Shown here one piece after another: positions 43,038 to 52,439 of a DNA stretch of 62,124 bases; position 1 is the first letter of the stretch, and the number at the start of each line of letters is the position of its first letter. The notes beneath the pieces are model-generated. The model ran no database searches and was not told the DNA's origin. It saw nothing but the letters and a program-made list of their open reading frames with translations. A program made the translations under genes and the position numbers. The DNA is from a virus. The DNA lies in IMG/VR virus record IMGVR_UViG_3300046794_000699, positions 1-62,124 of that record. The stretch is one strand, 5' to 3'.

Positions 43038-44659
43038 CAGGCCTGTCTCCCTAGCAGCTCCCAGATATTCAGGGCTGAATTCATTGGCGCGTAACTGATC
43101 ATCACCGAGTCGGCCAGGTTAGGTGACTTGGTGCCGTCAGGCTGTTTATCCACGACGATTTTCCCCACCCCGTTAATGGAGTAGGTCGGCTGTGAAAGTT
43201 CGATAATGAGTTTGTCTTTGCTCTCCATGTTGCTGCTGATGGAGATGATCTCGTCAGGGTCGTAAGGCATCTTCTCGACCACTGCCCGGTAGGTGTTTTG
43301 AAACAGCTTGCGCAATCGCCACCAGCTCTGTGCTTTGGCGTTGGCAAAGAAATCCTTGTTCAGGCGTGCAGCCTGCCCGTTGTCACCGCGCACAGCTTCA
43401 TCATCGGGATCGAACACGGCGCCACTGCCCCGGAATGGGGTGGCAAGAATCGACGGCCGGCGGGCCGCTTTTCGCAATTCGTTGATAGCCCTGGCATCCC
43501 CACGAACACCAGCGCCGAGCCCATCCTCATCGAAGCGAAACTCTTCGACGTAGTCGGACTCGCAAAATCCGAAAACCTTTTCAACGGACTGGTAGATGTC
43601 GCTGCCGACGCCAGACCACTCGCGGACATTCTCCAGCAGGAATCCGTGACGAGTTGAAAATGCGTTTTTGTCCTTACCCTCGTCGGCCACGTCCATCGCA
43701 CCCAGGCGTTTACCTGTTGGCTGTATACCCAGCTTGATATGCGCATCGACGGCGGCTTGTACCCAGTCTGACGGGATCAGCACACCTTCAGCCGAGGCGC
43801 TGTAGTTGAGGTCTAATTCCTGCGCTACCACCACAGGGTTATCGATTTTGTCGCACTCCTTCCGATACCAGGCTTCATCCTTGCGCGGGTCGCTGCGCCA
43901 GTGAAACGTGAATACCGGGATTTTCCCGCTGTGCCGCTTCTGGGCGAATGGGTTGGCCATGCCGTTCACCGAGCTCAGGTCGATACGGCAGCGCGTGGTT
44001 TGCGACAGGGCCGCATCAATCAGCAGCGGGCGCTGCAAGAACGCCGCCTCATCCACCAGGTAAAGCGTGGTGCGGTCACCACGTCCGATATTGTCGCCAG
44101 CCTCGCCCTTGATTACGGCGCCCGTATCGGGGAATTCAACGCGCATGTAGGGGGCGTGCTTCTTTTCGTTCCAGCTGCCCCGAAATTCCACCGGCAACGT
44201 TTCTACAAATTTTCGCGCCTTCCAGAACAACGCTTTCGGGTCGCCAGTGCTATCCACGTACTCCTCTTTACGGGAGCCGAAGCCAATCACCATTTCTTTG
44301 TTGAACAGGCACAGCGAACAGGCCAAGCCGATCGCCGTCCAACTAAGCCCCATCTCGCGGCTCTTTTCGGTAATGCCATTTTCCATCTTTTCGCGGCGAT
44401 CCATTATCCAGTGGATCCACTCCTCCTGTTTCGGGAACAGCAGAAACGGAATGGTCACCGGCAGGCCGTAGTCGATGTTGCGGGGGTCTGTCGTCATTCC
44501 CCAATCGATGATGAACTGCGCCGGATTGGTACGGTAGAACTCACGAATAGCCGGCAGTGATTCCGGGTTAGCCCTGATGCGCTGCAGGCGCTCCATCCGC
44601 CATTCGAACACCTGGGTGTAATCCGGGTTTTTGAAGTCGAACGGGAATGGGATCGGCAT
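43037..44659 (-). CDS. terL: terminase large subunit
   Basis: A 540-residue packaging ATPase/nuclease. The ATPase motif is a deviant Walker [10 protein letters not shown] at about 99-107, and Walker B is [10 protein letters not shown] ending at 207. A nuclease part follows after about 300 ([16 protein letters not shown] with acidic residues). It is separated from the small subunit gene by a moron. Confidence 0.85.
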   Translation of the reverse strand: MPIPFPFDFKNPDYTQVFEWRMERLQRIRANPESLPAIREFYRTNPAQFIIDWGMTTDPRNIDYGLPVTIPFLLFPKQEEWIHWIMDRREKMENGITEKSREMGLSWTAIGLACSLCLFNKEMVIGFGSRKEEYVDSTGDPKALFWKARKFVETLPVEFRGSWNEKKHAPYMRVEFPDTGAVIKGEAGDNIGRGDRTTLYLVDEAAFLQRPLLIDAALSQTTRCRIDLSSVNGMANPFAQKRHSGKIPVFTFHWRSDPRKDEAWYRKECDKIDNPVVVAQELDLNYSASAEGVLIPSDWVQAAVDAHIKLGIQPTGKRLGAMDVADEGKDKNAFSTRHGFLLENVREWSGVGSDIYQSVEKVFGFCESDYVEEFRFDEDGLGAGVRGDARAINELRKAARRPSILATPFRGSGAVFDPDDEAVRGDNGQAARLNKDFFANAKAQSWWRLRKLFQNTYRAVVEKMPYDPDEIISISSNMESKDKLIIELSQPTYSINGVGKIVVDKQPDGTKSPNLADSVMISYAPMNSALNIWELLGRQA

Positions 44660-44760
44660 CGGATTTACTCAATAAAAAAGTGTCACTGATTGCAAGGTTT
44701 CGAGAGTTGCTGAATATTAATTAACCCGTTGCACTTTGTGACGGGATAAGGAGATATCTC

Positions 44761-44964
44761 ATGGGTTACTACGTATTGAAAAAAAGCGGGACAACATTAC
44801 TTACTGAGAAATACTACTTTGTTTTAAAGGCCACCAATGGTGAGACGATAGCTACCAGCGAAATGTATTCATCCAAACAAGCGGCCCAGGGTGGTATCCG
44901 TTCAGTTCAGCTAAATGGCCCAACTACAGACATTCGAGACGAAACGCCGGGCTTGTTTGGTTAG
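44761..44964 (+). CDS. YegP-like DUF1508 protein (moron)
   Basis: A 67-residue protein with YFVLKATNGETIATSEMYSSKQAAQGGIRSV, one DUF1508 unit. Host YegP proteins contain two such units. It stands on the plus strand between the two terminase genes, with its own leader and a terminator, so it is an inserted moron expressed from the lysogen. Function unknown. Confidence 0.75.
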   Translation: MGYYVLKKSGTTLLTEKYYFVLKATNGETIATSEMYSSKQAAQGGIRSVQLNGPTTDIRDETPGLFG

Positions 44965-44973
44965 AATAAAATG

Positions 44974-44993
44974 AGGCTCTTCGGAGCCTTTTT
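44974..44993 (+). terminator. intrinsic terminator of moron
   Basis: AGGCTC-ttcg-GAGCCT with a stable TTCG loop and a following T-run. Confidence 0.8.
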
Positions 44994-44994
44994 A

Positions 44995-45288
44995 ACATAA
45001 TGACCGTTACCCGCACCGGCGTAACAGCACTCGCACGCTGATTGCTCTCAGTGGCTGATTTGTCTAGGTTTTGTCTATTGAATAGCGGAAAGCGGACTGC
45101 ATAAACGATGCATAAAATAGGGCGTGTTTTGCATAGCCAATTTTATGGCGGAGACGTTTGTTTGTTGGGGTTTTGCTCATGCGGTGAAGCGGTAAGAGCA
45201 TTCGACCTGAGACGGCTTATCGTCTCCCTTTCCCCTTCCGGGTGGCGCTTGACCAATGGCCCAGCCGAATGCCCTTACCTGTTTTAGT
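44995..45288. other. non-coding region between terminase genes
   Basis: About 290 bases without a credible gene. It contains the hairpin GAGACG-gcttat-CGTCTC at 45209-45226 followed by a pyrimidine run, and AT-rich steps with the repeat GCATAAA near 45101-45115. A packaging site near terS is possible but cannot be assigned. Confidence 0.35.
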
Positions 45289-45897
45289 TTACCCCATCAG
45301 CTTGCGATACGCTTCGGCTGCTTCTTCCGGCGTCAGGCTGACGCTCTCGGTTTTAATCGCCCCACCACCCGGACCAGACACCTCGGTTTTCTTCGGGGCT
45401 TCCCAGCCTATCATTTCGCCAAGCTGTTTAATCGCCGCCTTCGGGTCGTGCATCTTCAACTTGATGCCGTCCTTGCCGGTCGTCAGCTCAGCAACCGCAG
45501 CCATCGCCTCAGGGTCCTGCAGGGCTGAATCGCGAAATGACCACGACGCCTGATAAACCGGCTGTCCCTCTTCGTCTTCACCAATCAGGCAGTTTCGAAA
45601 ATCTGCAATGTCTCGCAGCGATGTGCGGCCCATCTTCGACAAACGCTCCATCGCTTCGGTGCGGGTCATGATGGCTTCATTGATGGCTTCGTACTGCACG
45701 GACTTGAGGAAGGCTTGAACCTTACTATTTCTTACTATCTGTACGGCCTTCGAGTGGACGCCGTCACCCTTCGCTTTCCCGCCCGCATTGCGGTAAGCCT
45801 CCGCCTGGCGGTCGCCATTCAATAGGCAGGTAACGAATTTCTTCTGTAACCTCGTCAGGGCATCGAAAAGCGCCTTCTGTTCGTCTGTCAGCGTCAT
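45289..45897 (-). CDS. terS: terminase small subunit
   Basis: A 202-residue protein with the terminase_2 pattern: RLQKKFVTCLLNGDRQAEAYRNAGG and VQAFLKSVQYEAINEAIMTRTEAMERL. It recognises phage DNA for packaging. It follows the lysis genes. Confidence 0.8.
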   Translation of the reverse strand: MTLTDEQKALFDALTRLQKKFVTCLLNGDRQAEAYRNAGGKAKGDGVHSKAVQIVRNSKVQAFLKSVQYEAINEAIMTRTEAMERLSKMGRTSLRDIADFRNCLIGEDEEGQPVYQASWSFRDSALQDPEAMAAVAELTTGKDGIKLKMHDPKAAIKQLGEMIGWEAPKKTEVSGPGGGAIKTESVSLTPEEAAEAYRKLMG

Positions 45898-45917
45898 TTC
45901 GACTCCTTAGTGGTGTT

Positions 45918-46364
45918 TTACTCCGTTAGGCATGCTTTGCGGATGTAATCCTGCAGTCCAGCTATTTGGCTGCGGGCTGTTTCGATTCGCTCCCTGAGAC
46001 GGTAATAATCCCGCTCAGCGGCGTCAGTAAGTCGGGGGCCGGTTGCATCAGCCACGCCGGCGGTGCCGGAGGTTGGGCACGTGGCGGCGAGCTGCAGCTC
46101 GCGAGCGCCAGCGGCAACAAGGCGCTGCAGATCATCAATCTGATTCTTGGCATCGTTTAGTTCCTTGGTGCGGCGCTCGTCGATGTCGGCCACCGCTCGC
46201 TGCGTGCTGTTCTGCCAGTCGAGCTGTCCAGTCAGTTGGCTGTTGGTCGCTTGCAGTTTGTCGCGTTCGTGGCGCAGTGCCTGATTGCTGATAGCGAAAT
46301 ACGCCAGTAGGCCGAGCACTAGCGCCACGATAGCGGCCTGCCAATGCGGTAGCGGCCATTTCAT
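45918..46364 (-). CDS. Rz-like inner-membrane spanin
   Basis: A 148-residue protein with one N-terminal membrane helix (about 10-28) and a periplasmic coiled coil (RHERDKLQATNSQLTGQL...). It overlaps the endolysin stop by four bases and contains Rz1 in another frame. With Rz1 it fuses inner and outer membranes at lysis. Confidence 0.8.
   Translation of the reverse strand: MKWPLPHWQAAIVALVLGLLAYFAISNQALRHERDKLQATNSQLTGQLDWQNSTQRAVADIDERRTKELNDAKNQIDDLQRLVAAGARELQLAATCPTSGTAGVADATGPRLTDAAERDYYRLRERIETARSQIAGLQDYIRKACLTE
45962..46153 (-). CDS. Rz1-like outer-membrane spanin lipoprotein
   Basis: A 63-residue lipoprotein embedded in the Rz gene in the +1 register. It has a signal with lipobox LASC (Cys20) and a proline-rich mature part (SPPRAQPPAPP). 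This nested layout is characteristic of lambda-type Rz/Rz1. Confidence 0.8.
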   Translation of the reverse strand: MPRIRLMICSALLPLALASCSSPPRAQPPAPPAWLMQPAPDLLTPLSGIITVSGSESKQPAAK

Positions 46365-46795
46365 GACAAAAACATCTCACGTTCTGCTGCACGGCGTTTC
46401 ACCAGCCCTGGCATAACCTTGCCACCGCTGAATTTCCAGTGAGGGAATTGGTCAGCGGCACCTTGCATATCACCGGCGTTGAATTTCTTCACCAGCGTTG
46501 AGCCAGCAAACGCAGCCCCGCCGATGTTGAACGCCAGCGAAACCATCGCGTCGAATTGGTTCTGCGTCATTGGGCGCTTAATAGCACTGTTTACCGTCAG
46601 TTCAAACACAGCCAAATCATCAGACAGGAATTGCTCTGCCTGATCCTGTGTGATGCGGTCACCCTGCTTCACGCCCTTGGTATGTCCCCAGCCAATCGTC
46701 CACGGCTTACCACCAGTGCCGGGATCTGGATAAGCCACCAGGCGAAGGGCTTCAAACCCTTTTATGAAGTCACGTCCTTTGTTGCTAATCTGCAT
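46361..46795 (-). CDS. endolysin, GH24 lysozyme
   Basis: From ATG 46795 (MQISNKGRDF) the product is 144 residues. Catalytic E15, D24 and T33 fit T4-type muramidases (KGFEALRL, AYPDPGTGG, WTIGWGHT). No signal-anchor sequence precedes this start, so the enzyme depends on the holin. It overlaps the holin gene end by eleven bases. Confidence 0.85.
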   Translation of the reverse strand: MQISNKGRDFIKGFEALRLVAYPDPGTGGKPWTIGWGHTKGVKQGDRITQDQAEQFLSDDLAVFELTVNSAIKRPMTQNQFDAMVSLAFNIGGAAFAGSTLVKKFNAGDMQGAADQFPHWKFSGGKVMPGLVKRRAAEREMFLS

Positions 46796-47102
46796 TTGCT
46801 TCTCCTGATGCCTTATTAAGAAACCGTCTTTCCAACGCCTTGATAAGCGAAGCACCAGACCAGCCAGCCATCCCACACACCCCGCCCATAATCTCCGAAG
46901 GCCATTCGTAATGAAGGGCAATCATGACCATTGTCAGTCCTGCAAAAATAGACACGAACAGCTGTAAAAATAATGTCCGCCAGCTGAAGGCCTCACCGTT
47001 AAGCACCTTGAATGAGTAGCTAGCAATAGCCCCCAGCAACGTCATGCCAAAGGCAATCAGCATGGAGAGGATGTTTGGTTCGTTTTTCCATGGCATTTTC
47101 AT
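46785..47102 (-). CDS. holin with dual-start motif
   Basis: From ATG 47102 the product is 105 residues with three membrane helices (about 11-31, 43-63, 70-88) and a charged C terminus, as in class I holins. It begins MKM: a second ATG lies at 47096. GGGGGAGG is only two bases from the first ATG and eight from the second, so the second is better placed. Lambda S uses the same MKM device to make holin and antiholin. Confidence 0.75.
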   Translation of the reverse strand: MKMPWKNEPNILSMLIAFGMTLLGAIASYSFKVLNGEAFSWRTLFLQLFVSIFAGLTMVMIALHYEWPSEIMGGVCGMAGWSGASLIKALERRFLNKASGEANAD

Positions 47103-47246
47103 AACCTCCCCCTGCCGGGGCATTGCCCGATCATCGGGTGAAGAAAAGGAGTTAGCGCCGCGAATGCGAGGCGACATACGTCAGTGAGTGAGGCATTGGG
47201 CGCTAAATATGAGAAGGGCCACGCGATAGCGCAGCCCAGAAACGAC

Positions 47247-47275
47247 AAAGCCCAAGGCTATTAACCTCGGGCTTT
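47247..47275 (-). terminator. late-operon leader terminator (tR'-like)
   Basis: AAAGCCC and GGGCTTT arms with an extended stem follow the candidate late promoter by about 45 bases. In lambdoid phages Q protein allows polymerase to pass such a terminator. Confidence 0.65.
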
Positions 47276-47320
47276 TAATTTTTACCGTAACAATCAGACG
47301 GATTTCTACTGTTAGTGAGA

Positions 47321-47348
47321 TAATTACCCAGTTTCCGGAAAAAGTAAA
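47321..47348 (-). promoter_or_regulatory. candidate late promoter pR'
   Basis: On the minus strand TTTACT (47343-47348) is separated by 16 bases from TAATTA (47321-47326), just downstream of the Q gene and upstream of the terminator and lysis genes. Confidence 0.5.
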
Positions 47349-47385
47349 TAGCTCACGATAAATTAATGCGCAATTTTTTAATGCG

Positions 47386-48219
47386 CTATGCGGTTACTCT
47401 CTGCAATGCCCGCTCTGCATGGTTCTCCTCGCATTCCAGTATGCGGATTAGACCATCATAAAATGGCTTCACGGTCTTATCCCAGGTTGCAGGGGATATA
47501 GCATCAGTCACCTGTTGAACTACTGCATACGCATGTGATGCCGGTATCCGCTCATACCCACGACCAGAACAGCGCTTGCAAGCTCCTCTTACCGGAACGC
47601 CCTGCTTTTCAGTCTCTTTCTTATCAACGGCTGTACCGCGACCAGAACAATCTCGGCAAGCCGTTGACAATCTGCCCTTCCCGTCGCAGTTTTTACACTT
47701 AACGCGAACGGTTTCTCTCAATTCCCGACGAGCTTCATATTCGGACGGTTTGAATCCTTTCACGCCAAATCTGAGCGACGCCTTAACGAGCTCCTTCGCC
47801 GGGAATGGCGTGTGAACTTTGTTCGTAAACACTTCGGCTTCAATGAAGCCAGTACCGGAGCAACAATCACAGGCAACCACACTTGCCGCGCTGCGGGAGT
47901 AATCCAGGAAGGCGAAAACCGATAACGCCAGAACAACGCCAGCCCTTACCTCTACCTGCAGTTTTCTCAGGGGTGCCACGCGAATAGAGTCGGCCATGCC
48001 CTTCTCTGCCAGCAGCAATACGGCCTTAACCTTGTCAGCATCGCTTACACCCATCTTTCCAAGAAATGCAGACATGCCCAGCTCTGCCTGCGCCTGACAC
48101 ATACCCACTGCCGCCATCAGATCAGTACCGGTCAATGAGTCGGAGGCAGTGGCGCGTGGAGAATCACTAAACGTTGGCGATTTTGGTGCAAAGTATTTCG
48201 GAATCGACTCTAATCTCAT
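47386..48219 (-). CDS. Q-type antitermination protein
   Basis: From ATG 48219 (MRLESIPKYFAPKSPTFSDSPRAT) the product is 277 residues. Four CxxCxGxG-type pairs (CDCCSGTG, CKNCDGKG, CRDCSGRG, CKRCSGRG at about 115-220) form DnaJ-like zinc fingers typical of the phage 82 type Q. It modifies polymerase at the late promoter. It is last of the minus-strand early genes. Confidence 0.85.
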   Translation of the reverse strand: MRLESIPKYFAPKSPTFSDSPRATASDSLTGTDLMAAVGMCQAQAELGMSAFLGKMGVSDADKVKAVLLLAEKGMADSIRVAPLRKLQVEVRAGVVLALSVFAFLDYSRSAASVVACDCCSGTGFIEAEVFTNKVHTPFPAKELVKASLRFGVKGFKPSEYEARRELRETVRVKCKNCDGKGRLSTACRDCSGRGTAVDKKETEKQGVPVRGACKRCSGRGYERIPASHAYAVVQQVTDAISPATWDKTVKPFYDGLIRILECEENHAERALQRVTA

Positions 48220-48572
48220 GCTATTTCTCCAATAATTATTTGGCCTACTTCGCCCCAAACCTTTGTTACTCGACCGTCCCAGATCCGGCAGTCGTCCTCA
48301 AAAATGGCATCCAACAACGCCTTTTCCAGATTGTCTTTATCTGGCTTCTGCTGATGCGGTTTACCGGCCATCTCAGCGCGTTTTTTCTTGCTCCAGCTAT
48401 CTGGCATGGGTAATACAAACGTCACGTGATAGCCGCTCTCCGGCAGCGATATACGGTGCAATCTCACCTCGTCGCAGAATGCCCGGTAGCGGAGAACTGG
48501 CGGGCGCTTGGCCCACCGGTCTTTTTGCGTTTGGCGCGGCTTTGGAATGGGTGTAATGAGGTAGGTCTTCAT
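48216..48572 (-). CDS. rusA: RusA family Holliday junction resolvase
   Basis: A 118-residue protein with KPDKDNLEKALLDAIFEDDCRIWD at about 76-99, containing the conserved acidic residues of RusA. It cleaves four-way junctions before packaging. It is coupled to neighbours on both sides by four-base overlaps. Confidence 0.85.
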   Translation of the reverse strand: MKTYLITPIPKPRQTQKDRWAKRPPVLRYRAFCDEVRLHRISLPESGYHVTFVLPMPDSWSKKKRAEMAGKPHQQKPDKDNLEKALLDAIFEDDCRIWDGRVTKVWGEVGQIIIGEIA

Positions 48573-49543
48573 GCAATAGCCCCAATGCCAAATGAGAAAT
48601 CCAGGAAATCAAACAGCAGCTCTACTTGGCTACCATGTTCCGCCTCCCACCCAGCAACATCCTTGTGCAGTGCATCGTGGCATTTTCGACACAGAGGAAT
48701 AGTGAAAAAGTCGTGCGCTTTTGTTGCCATCCCCCCCTGACCGTGCCCGATGATGTGGTGAGGATCGTCAGAGCGTTCACCGCAACCGCAGCATGGGCGC
48801 GTCTTAACCCATCGAGTGTATTTGCTGTCTTCGGCGCGGGTTCTTTTTGGAAGCAACACGAACGCCCCTGAGACTTTCTCGTCAACCTTGAAAACTTTCA
48901 TTGCGGATTTTGTCAGAATCTCGGTGGCCGCAGGGCCAACCACCATGTCAGATTCCTTTTTCGGGCCTGATACGAAAATTGGTTTCGGCAAGCCAAGTAT
49001 TTGCGCTGATACGTCATTGGGGATCAGGTCAACTACCCCGGAAATAGCTGCCCACAAAATAAGCTCAGGTATTGTTAGTTGCCCTTCTGACTTAAGCCGC
49101 CATTTCGCCGTAGCAACCACCCAACGCGCCATGTTCACGTTCGCTATTGCATCAAGCTTTGGCGATATATGCCCGTCAGTCTTGTTGTCACAGCCCCAGC
49201 AGATACGCATTGCAGCATGACCGTAACGGCGGGTTTCCAGTTGACGTGGCTGCTCGTCTCCGCAGTACTGGCATCCAGTAAAGCGCGTTGCCCATGCATC
49301 CATTGCGTTGATACCACCAGCAGCGTCAATAACCCGCTCATGCTGGAAGAAAGACTGCAGGCGCGGATCGTTCGCTATCTCATGCTCTACCTTCGGTAAA
49401 ATGCCCTCTGGCAGTTCTTTGTATTCGTCAGGCACGGTTGAAATCATCACGCGGCCTGTCAGGTACGGCAGCAGGGTTTGATCAGCCTTAATCAGAGCTA
49501 TGCCCATATCGCGCTGTACGTTGGACTTCAGAATCATTCTCAT
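48569..49543 (-). CDS. DUF968 recombination-region protein
   Basis: A 324-residue protein. The C-terminal HNH-like part has CCGCGERSDDPHHIIGHGQGGMATKAHD then PLCRKCHDALH, typical of DUF968 proteins of the phage nin-like region. A CxxC pair in the middle (GCQYCGDE, CWGC) binds zinc. A nuclease role is plausible. Confidence 0.8.
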   Translation of the reverse strand: MRMILKSNVQRDMGIALIKADQTLLPYLTGRVMISTVPDEYKELPEGILPKVEHEIANDPRLQSFFQHERVIDAAGGINAMDAWATRFTGCQYCGDEQPRQLETRRYGHAAMRICWGCDNKTDGHISPKLDAIANVNMARWVVATAKWRLKSEGQLTIPELILWAAISGVVDLIPNDVSAQILGLPKPIFVSGPKKESDMVVGPAATEILTKSAMKVFKVDEKVSGAFVLLPKRTRAEDSKYTRWVKTRPCCGCGERSDDPHHIIGHGQGGMATKAHDFFTIPLCRKCHDALHKDVAGWEAEHGSQVELLFDFLDFSFGIGAIA

Positions 49544-50610
49544 CAGGCAATCCTCGCTAAATCGTTCTCACTGGCTCTGGTTACTGCTTCAGCCCAAATA
49601 CCTACAAATGCGCGGCGGGCATCGTATTCCGTGATGGTTCTGCTCAGTGAGCCAACCATTTCTTTCGCAAGTCGCTCTACTTCGTTGCGGGGCTGTTGCT
49701 TCTGGGATACCAGCCGGGTGTAAGCCTCATCACGTGCCGCATTGTCCAAGCGCTGAACCTTCGGGCGATCGTTAGCCCGTTCCTCTTTCACGCTCAGGTA
49801 GCACGCCTCAGTGATCAGGTAATCAAAATCCTTTTTCCGCCAGGTCTTGCCCGTGTGGGTGTCTGCGCGGTCTTCCAGCATCCAGCGGCATTTCTTCGCG
49901 ATGTAGCGCAGGTAAGCCCCCCACTTATCCTGGTTCAGGTCGTACTCCTTCCAGAGCTTACGCAGCCCCTTACGGCGTCCATCAGTCATCTTGAGCACAA
50001 CAGGCAGCTCTGGCAGCGTGGTGTGAAATGCCTCCAGCACAGCGGTGTAATCGATTTTCAGAGAGTCCTCTGGCGACTGGTCGGTTGGCGCAGCCGACTG
50101 ACGTACAGTCTTTTTCTCTGTAGTAATCTCTGTAGTATTCTTTGTTGTATTCTCTGTAGGATCGAAATGGGCTTTCCCGTCCCCGCCAACGAGGCTTTCC
50201 CGTGTTGGCGAATCAGTGTTTCCCGTGTTCGCGAAATGGGCTTTCCCGGTTTCCCGAGATGGGCTTTGCCCATTTGGGGAAATATCAATAGCTTGCGTTA
50301 GGATTGCGTCTAATTTGTCAGTATCTATGCGATAGTATATTTTGTGCTCAAGACGCTTATTTGTTTCTATCAGCACGCCCTTTCGCTTCAACTTTTTGCG
50401 CGCGTTCAACTGCTCTTCATAGGTAAGCCCAGTCTCCACTTCGATCTCCTCAGTGGTCTTGTATATCCCTAATTCGGACGTCTCTTTGCCGGTCCAGTAG
50501 AAGAACTGGCAGAACAGGACAACCGCGTTTACGCTACCCATGTGCTTCACTAGTCCAGGGTAATACGCAACCGGGTTGCCAAATTCGCGCACCAGATCTG
50601 ATGGCTTCAT
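49543..50610 (-). CDS. phage replication protein
   Basis: A 355-residue protein with a winged-helix start (about 25-95: SVNAVVLFCQFFYWTGKET, LTYEEQLNARKKLKRKGVLIE), a low-complexity linker rich in T, E and K (about 110-185) and a helical C-terminal domain. It occupies the lambda O position and may bind the phage origin. Confidence 0.65.
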   Translation of the reverse strand: MKPSDLVREFGNPVAYYPGLVKHMGSVNAVVLFCQFFYWTGKETSELGIYKTTEEIEVETGLTYEEQLNARKKLKRKGVLIETNKRLEHKIYYRIDTDKLDAILTQAIDISPNGQSPSRETGKAHFANTGNTDSPTRESLVGGDGKAHFDPTENTTKNTTEITTEKKTVRQSAAPTDQSPEDSLKIDYTAVLEAFHTTLPELPVVLKMTDGRRKGLRKLWKEYDLNQDKWGAYLRYIAKKCRWMLEDRADTHTGKTWRKKDFDYLITEACYLSVKEERANDRPKVQRLDNAARDEAYTRLVSQKQQPRNEVERLAKEMVGSLSRTITEYDARRAFVGIWAEAVTRASENDLARIA

Positions 50611-50810
50611 ACTTCAACCTTATTGAATTTTTTCTTGAAATCTCTTCGTGGGCAGACACACAGACCATGCTCATAACCGGGCCGACCGAAGAAGCTTGGG
50701 CGATTGAAGATCACCCGCTGGTTATTCGTGTCCACGCCAATGACGTGCACCACAACCCCGTAGCTGTCGCGGAAGTACATGTCCAAAGCCTCGATGTGCT
50801 CTTCTTCCAT
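50607..50810 (-). CDS. DUF4222 small protein
   Basis: A 67-residue protein with GVVVHVIGVDTNNQRVIFNRPSF and CVCPRRDFKKKF, matching the DUF4222 small phage proteins. It is coupled to the replication gene by a four-base overlap. Confidence 0.7.
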   Translation of the reverse strand: MEEEHIEALDMYFRDSYGVVVHVIGVDTNNQRVIFNRPSFFGRPGYEHGLCVCPRRDFKKKFNKVEV

Positions 50811-50813
50811 CCG

Positions 50814-51539
50814 TTAGCCCGCCAGCAGGTCAGGCAGCTCACCAGACTCTTTCAGCTTGCGTGTGAGCCATTGCTGGCCCTTGCCGGTGATGTGCGCTGT
50901 GAATGAAATCTGAATGCCGTGGTTGGTCAGCACTGGCGTCTCTTTGACGGTGAAGTAACCGCGATCCATGTATTCCTGTTTTGGAACGTTCCGGCGCGCG
51001 CCTGCAGCTATCAGCACCCCAGAATCACGCATCCATGCAAAGAGTTTGTTTTGTCCCACGCCAATCGCCTTGGCGAAGTTGCCGATCAGCACACCTTTTG
51101 CCTCGCCCACACGATCAGCGAACTCGACCTTTGGGGCAGCAATGGCTAGCCGGGTTTCCATATGCTGGTTTTGCTCAGCCAGGTCAGCGGCAAGGCGTAG
51201 GGCTTCGGGGAGAGTCCGTGGCAACGTCGGTGATTGGTTGCTTTCCAGTTCCTGCCAGCGATCAACCAGACGTGCAGTGAACTCAGGGCAAAGCTGCGCG
51301 ATAACGACGATGCTGTCGCGCTTGCCTTTTTCGCCCTCAAATACATACACGCTTTCTTTCTGCTTTAACCCTAACCCATTGATTCTTCCACAAACCTGTA
51401 CCGCAGGAGGTTGAATTACGCCACCAGCAACCAGGCGCTCAATGGAGGTTTTGACATTGTCAGGGCGAGAGCCGACCAGATCGGCGATTTCTTTGTGGTT
51501 CATGGTTGGCTTATTGCCAGCCATCAATGTGTTTGCCAT
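50814..51539 (-). CDS. antirepressor with KilAC domain
   Basis: A 241-residue protein. The N-terminal part is Rha-like (MNHKEIADLVGSRPDNVKTSIERL, VYVFEGEKGKRDSIVVIAQL). The C-terminal KilAC domain has KVEFADRVGEAKGVLIGNFAKAIGVGQNKLFAWMRDSG. Such proteins relieve repression or modulate lytic growth. It sits between cII and the replication gene. Confidence 0.75.
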   Translation of the reverse strand: MANTLMAGNKPTMNHKEIADLVGSRPDNVKTSIERLVAGGVIQPPAVQVCGRINGLGLKQKESVYVFEGEKGKRDSIVVIAQLCPEFTARLVDRWQELESNQSPTLPRTLPEALRLAADLAEQNQHMETRLAIAAPKVEFADRVGEAKGVLIGNFAKAIGVGQNKLFAWMRDSGVLIAAGARRNVPKQEYMDRGYFTVKETPVLTNHGIQISFTAHITGKGQQWLTRKLKESGELPDLLAG

Positions 51540-51566
51540 AATGAATTCGCCTTTTAGAATTAGTTG

Positions 51567-51833
51567 TTAGAAAAGTGATGGCCGACCAGTTGCAGCTGTT
51601 CGGCTTTTTTTCTTCCCTGCCATAGGCTTCTCGTCCTTCGTGCAGCTCCCCAACACATACCGCCGAGCCATTGAGAGACAGTCGTCATACATCGCACCTT
51701 TCTTGCTCGCCTGTGACTTCCGGCGATACAAATCCGCTGCGTACTGCCCCCCCCCTACAGCTAACGCCTCACTGAATCCCTCAGCTATCAGCTGCTTCCT
51801 AACGTTGTCGTAAACAAAAGTGTCCCAGGCCAT
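51567..51833 (-). CDS. hypothetical protein of immunity region
   Basis: An 88-residue protein (AWDTFVYDNVRKQLIAEGF, YAADLYRRKSQASKKGAMYDDCLSMARRY), helical and basic at the end. Its start abuts the cII stop. Similar small proteins follow cII in lambdoid phages; function unknown. Confidence 0.6.
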   Translation of the reverse strand: MAWDTFVYDNVRKQLIAEGFSEALAVGGGQYAADLYRRKSQASKKGAMYDDCLSMARRYVLGSCTKDEKPMAGKKKSRTAATGRPSLF

Positions 51834-52160
51834 TTAGTCCCACCCCAGCGGCTCTGGCCGCATGCGTTCAGCTTTCATTCCAATCTCAGCCAGCGTCTCC
51901 ATCGAAAAGAGATAGTCACGACGGACAAGAACCGCGCCTGGTGGTGCCAACTGGATCCCCAACTCCGTCAGCAATCGGCAAAATTGCTCAATATGCCCGC
52001 CCTTTCCCTTCCACCGGCTAAGCGTCGACTCATCCACGCTAATTGCGTCTGCCACCGGCTTTTGCCCAACTGATGCAAGGCGTTTGAGAATCAAGCCTTC
52101 CATTTCAACTGGCTTGAGTTTCGGTAGTTCTGACTTGCGTGCTATTGCATTGTTTTCCAT
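51834..52160 (-). CDS. CII-like regulator
   Basis: A 108-residue protein with a CII-type helix-turn-helix: GLILKRLASVGQKPVADAISVDESTLSRWK. CII activates repressor and integrase promoters on infection. It lies downstream of cro. Confidence 0.8.
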   Translation of the reverse strand: MENNAIARKSELPKLKPVEMEGLILKRLASVGQKPVADAISVDESTLSRWKGKGGHIEQFCRLLTELGIQLAPPGAVLVRRDYLFSMETLAEIGMKAERMRPEPLGWD

Positions 52161-52184
52161 TGATAATTGTCCTTATTCACTGAG

Positions 52185-52415
52185 CTAGCAGTGCATCCTG
52201 TCTGGGTTTGCTTTCTCCAGAAGATCCGCAGCGATGATTGCGCCATTAGAATGACTGGCCAGAATTTCCGCGTAGTTAGTTTTGCCGGTGTATTCAGTCC
52301 GAGGTAAGCAACCTTTGCTTTGCCATTTCTGAATCGCAGTAACAGACCGTTCGCAGATTTCTGCTGCTTTAGCGGGGCCACCTACAGCTTTAATGGCTTT
52401 CTTTACTTCGTTCAT
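52185..52415 (-). CDS. Cro-like repressor
   Basis: A 76-residue YdaS/Cro-type protein (NEVKKAIKAVGGPAKAAEICERSVTAIQKWQSKGCLPR). It is divergent from cI across the operator region, and thus the first gene from pR. Confidence 0.8.
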   Translation of the reverse strand: MNEVKKAIKAVGGPAKAAEICERSVTAIQKWQSKGCLPRTEYTGKTNYAEILASHSNGAIIAADLLEKANPDRMHC

Positions 52416-52439
52416 GGTTTATCTCCACAACCAAAAAAT

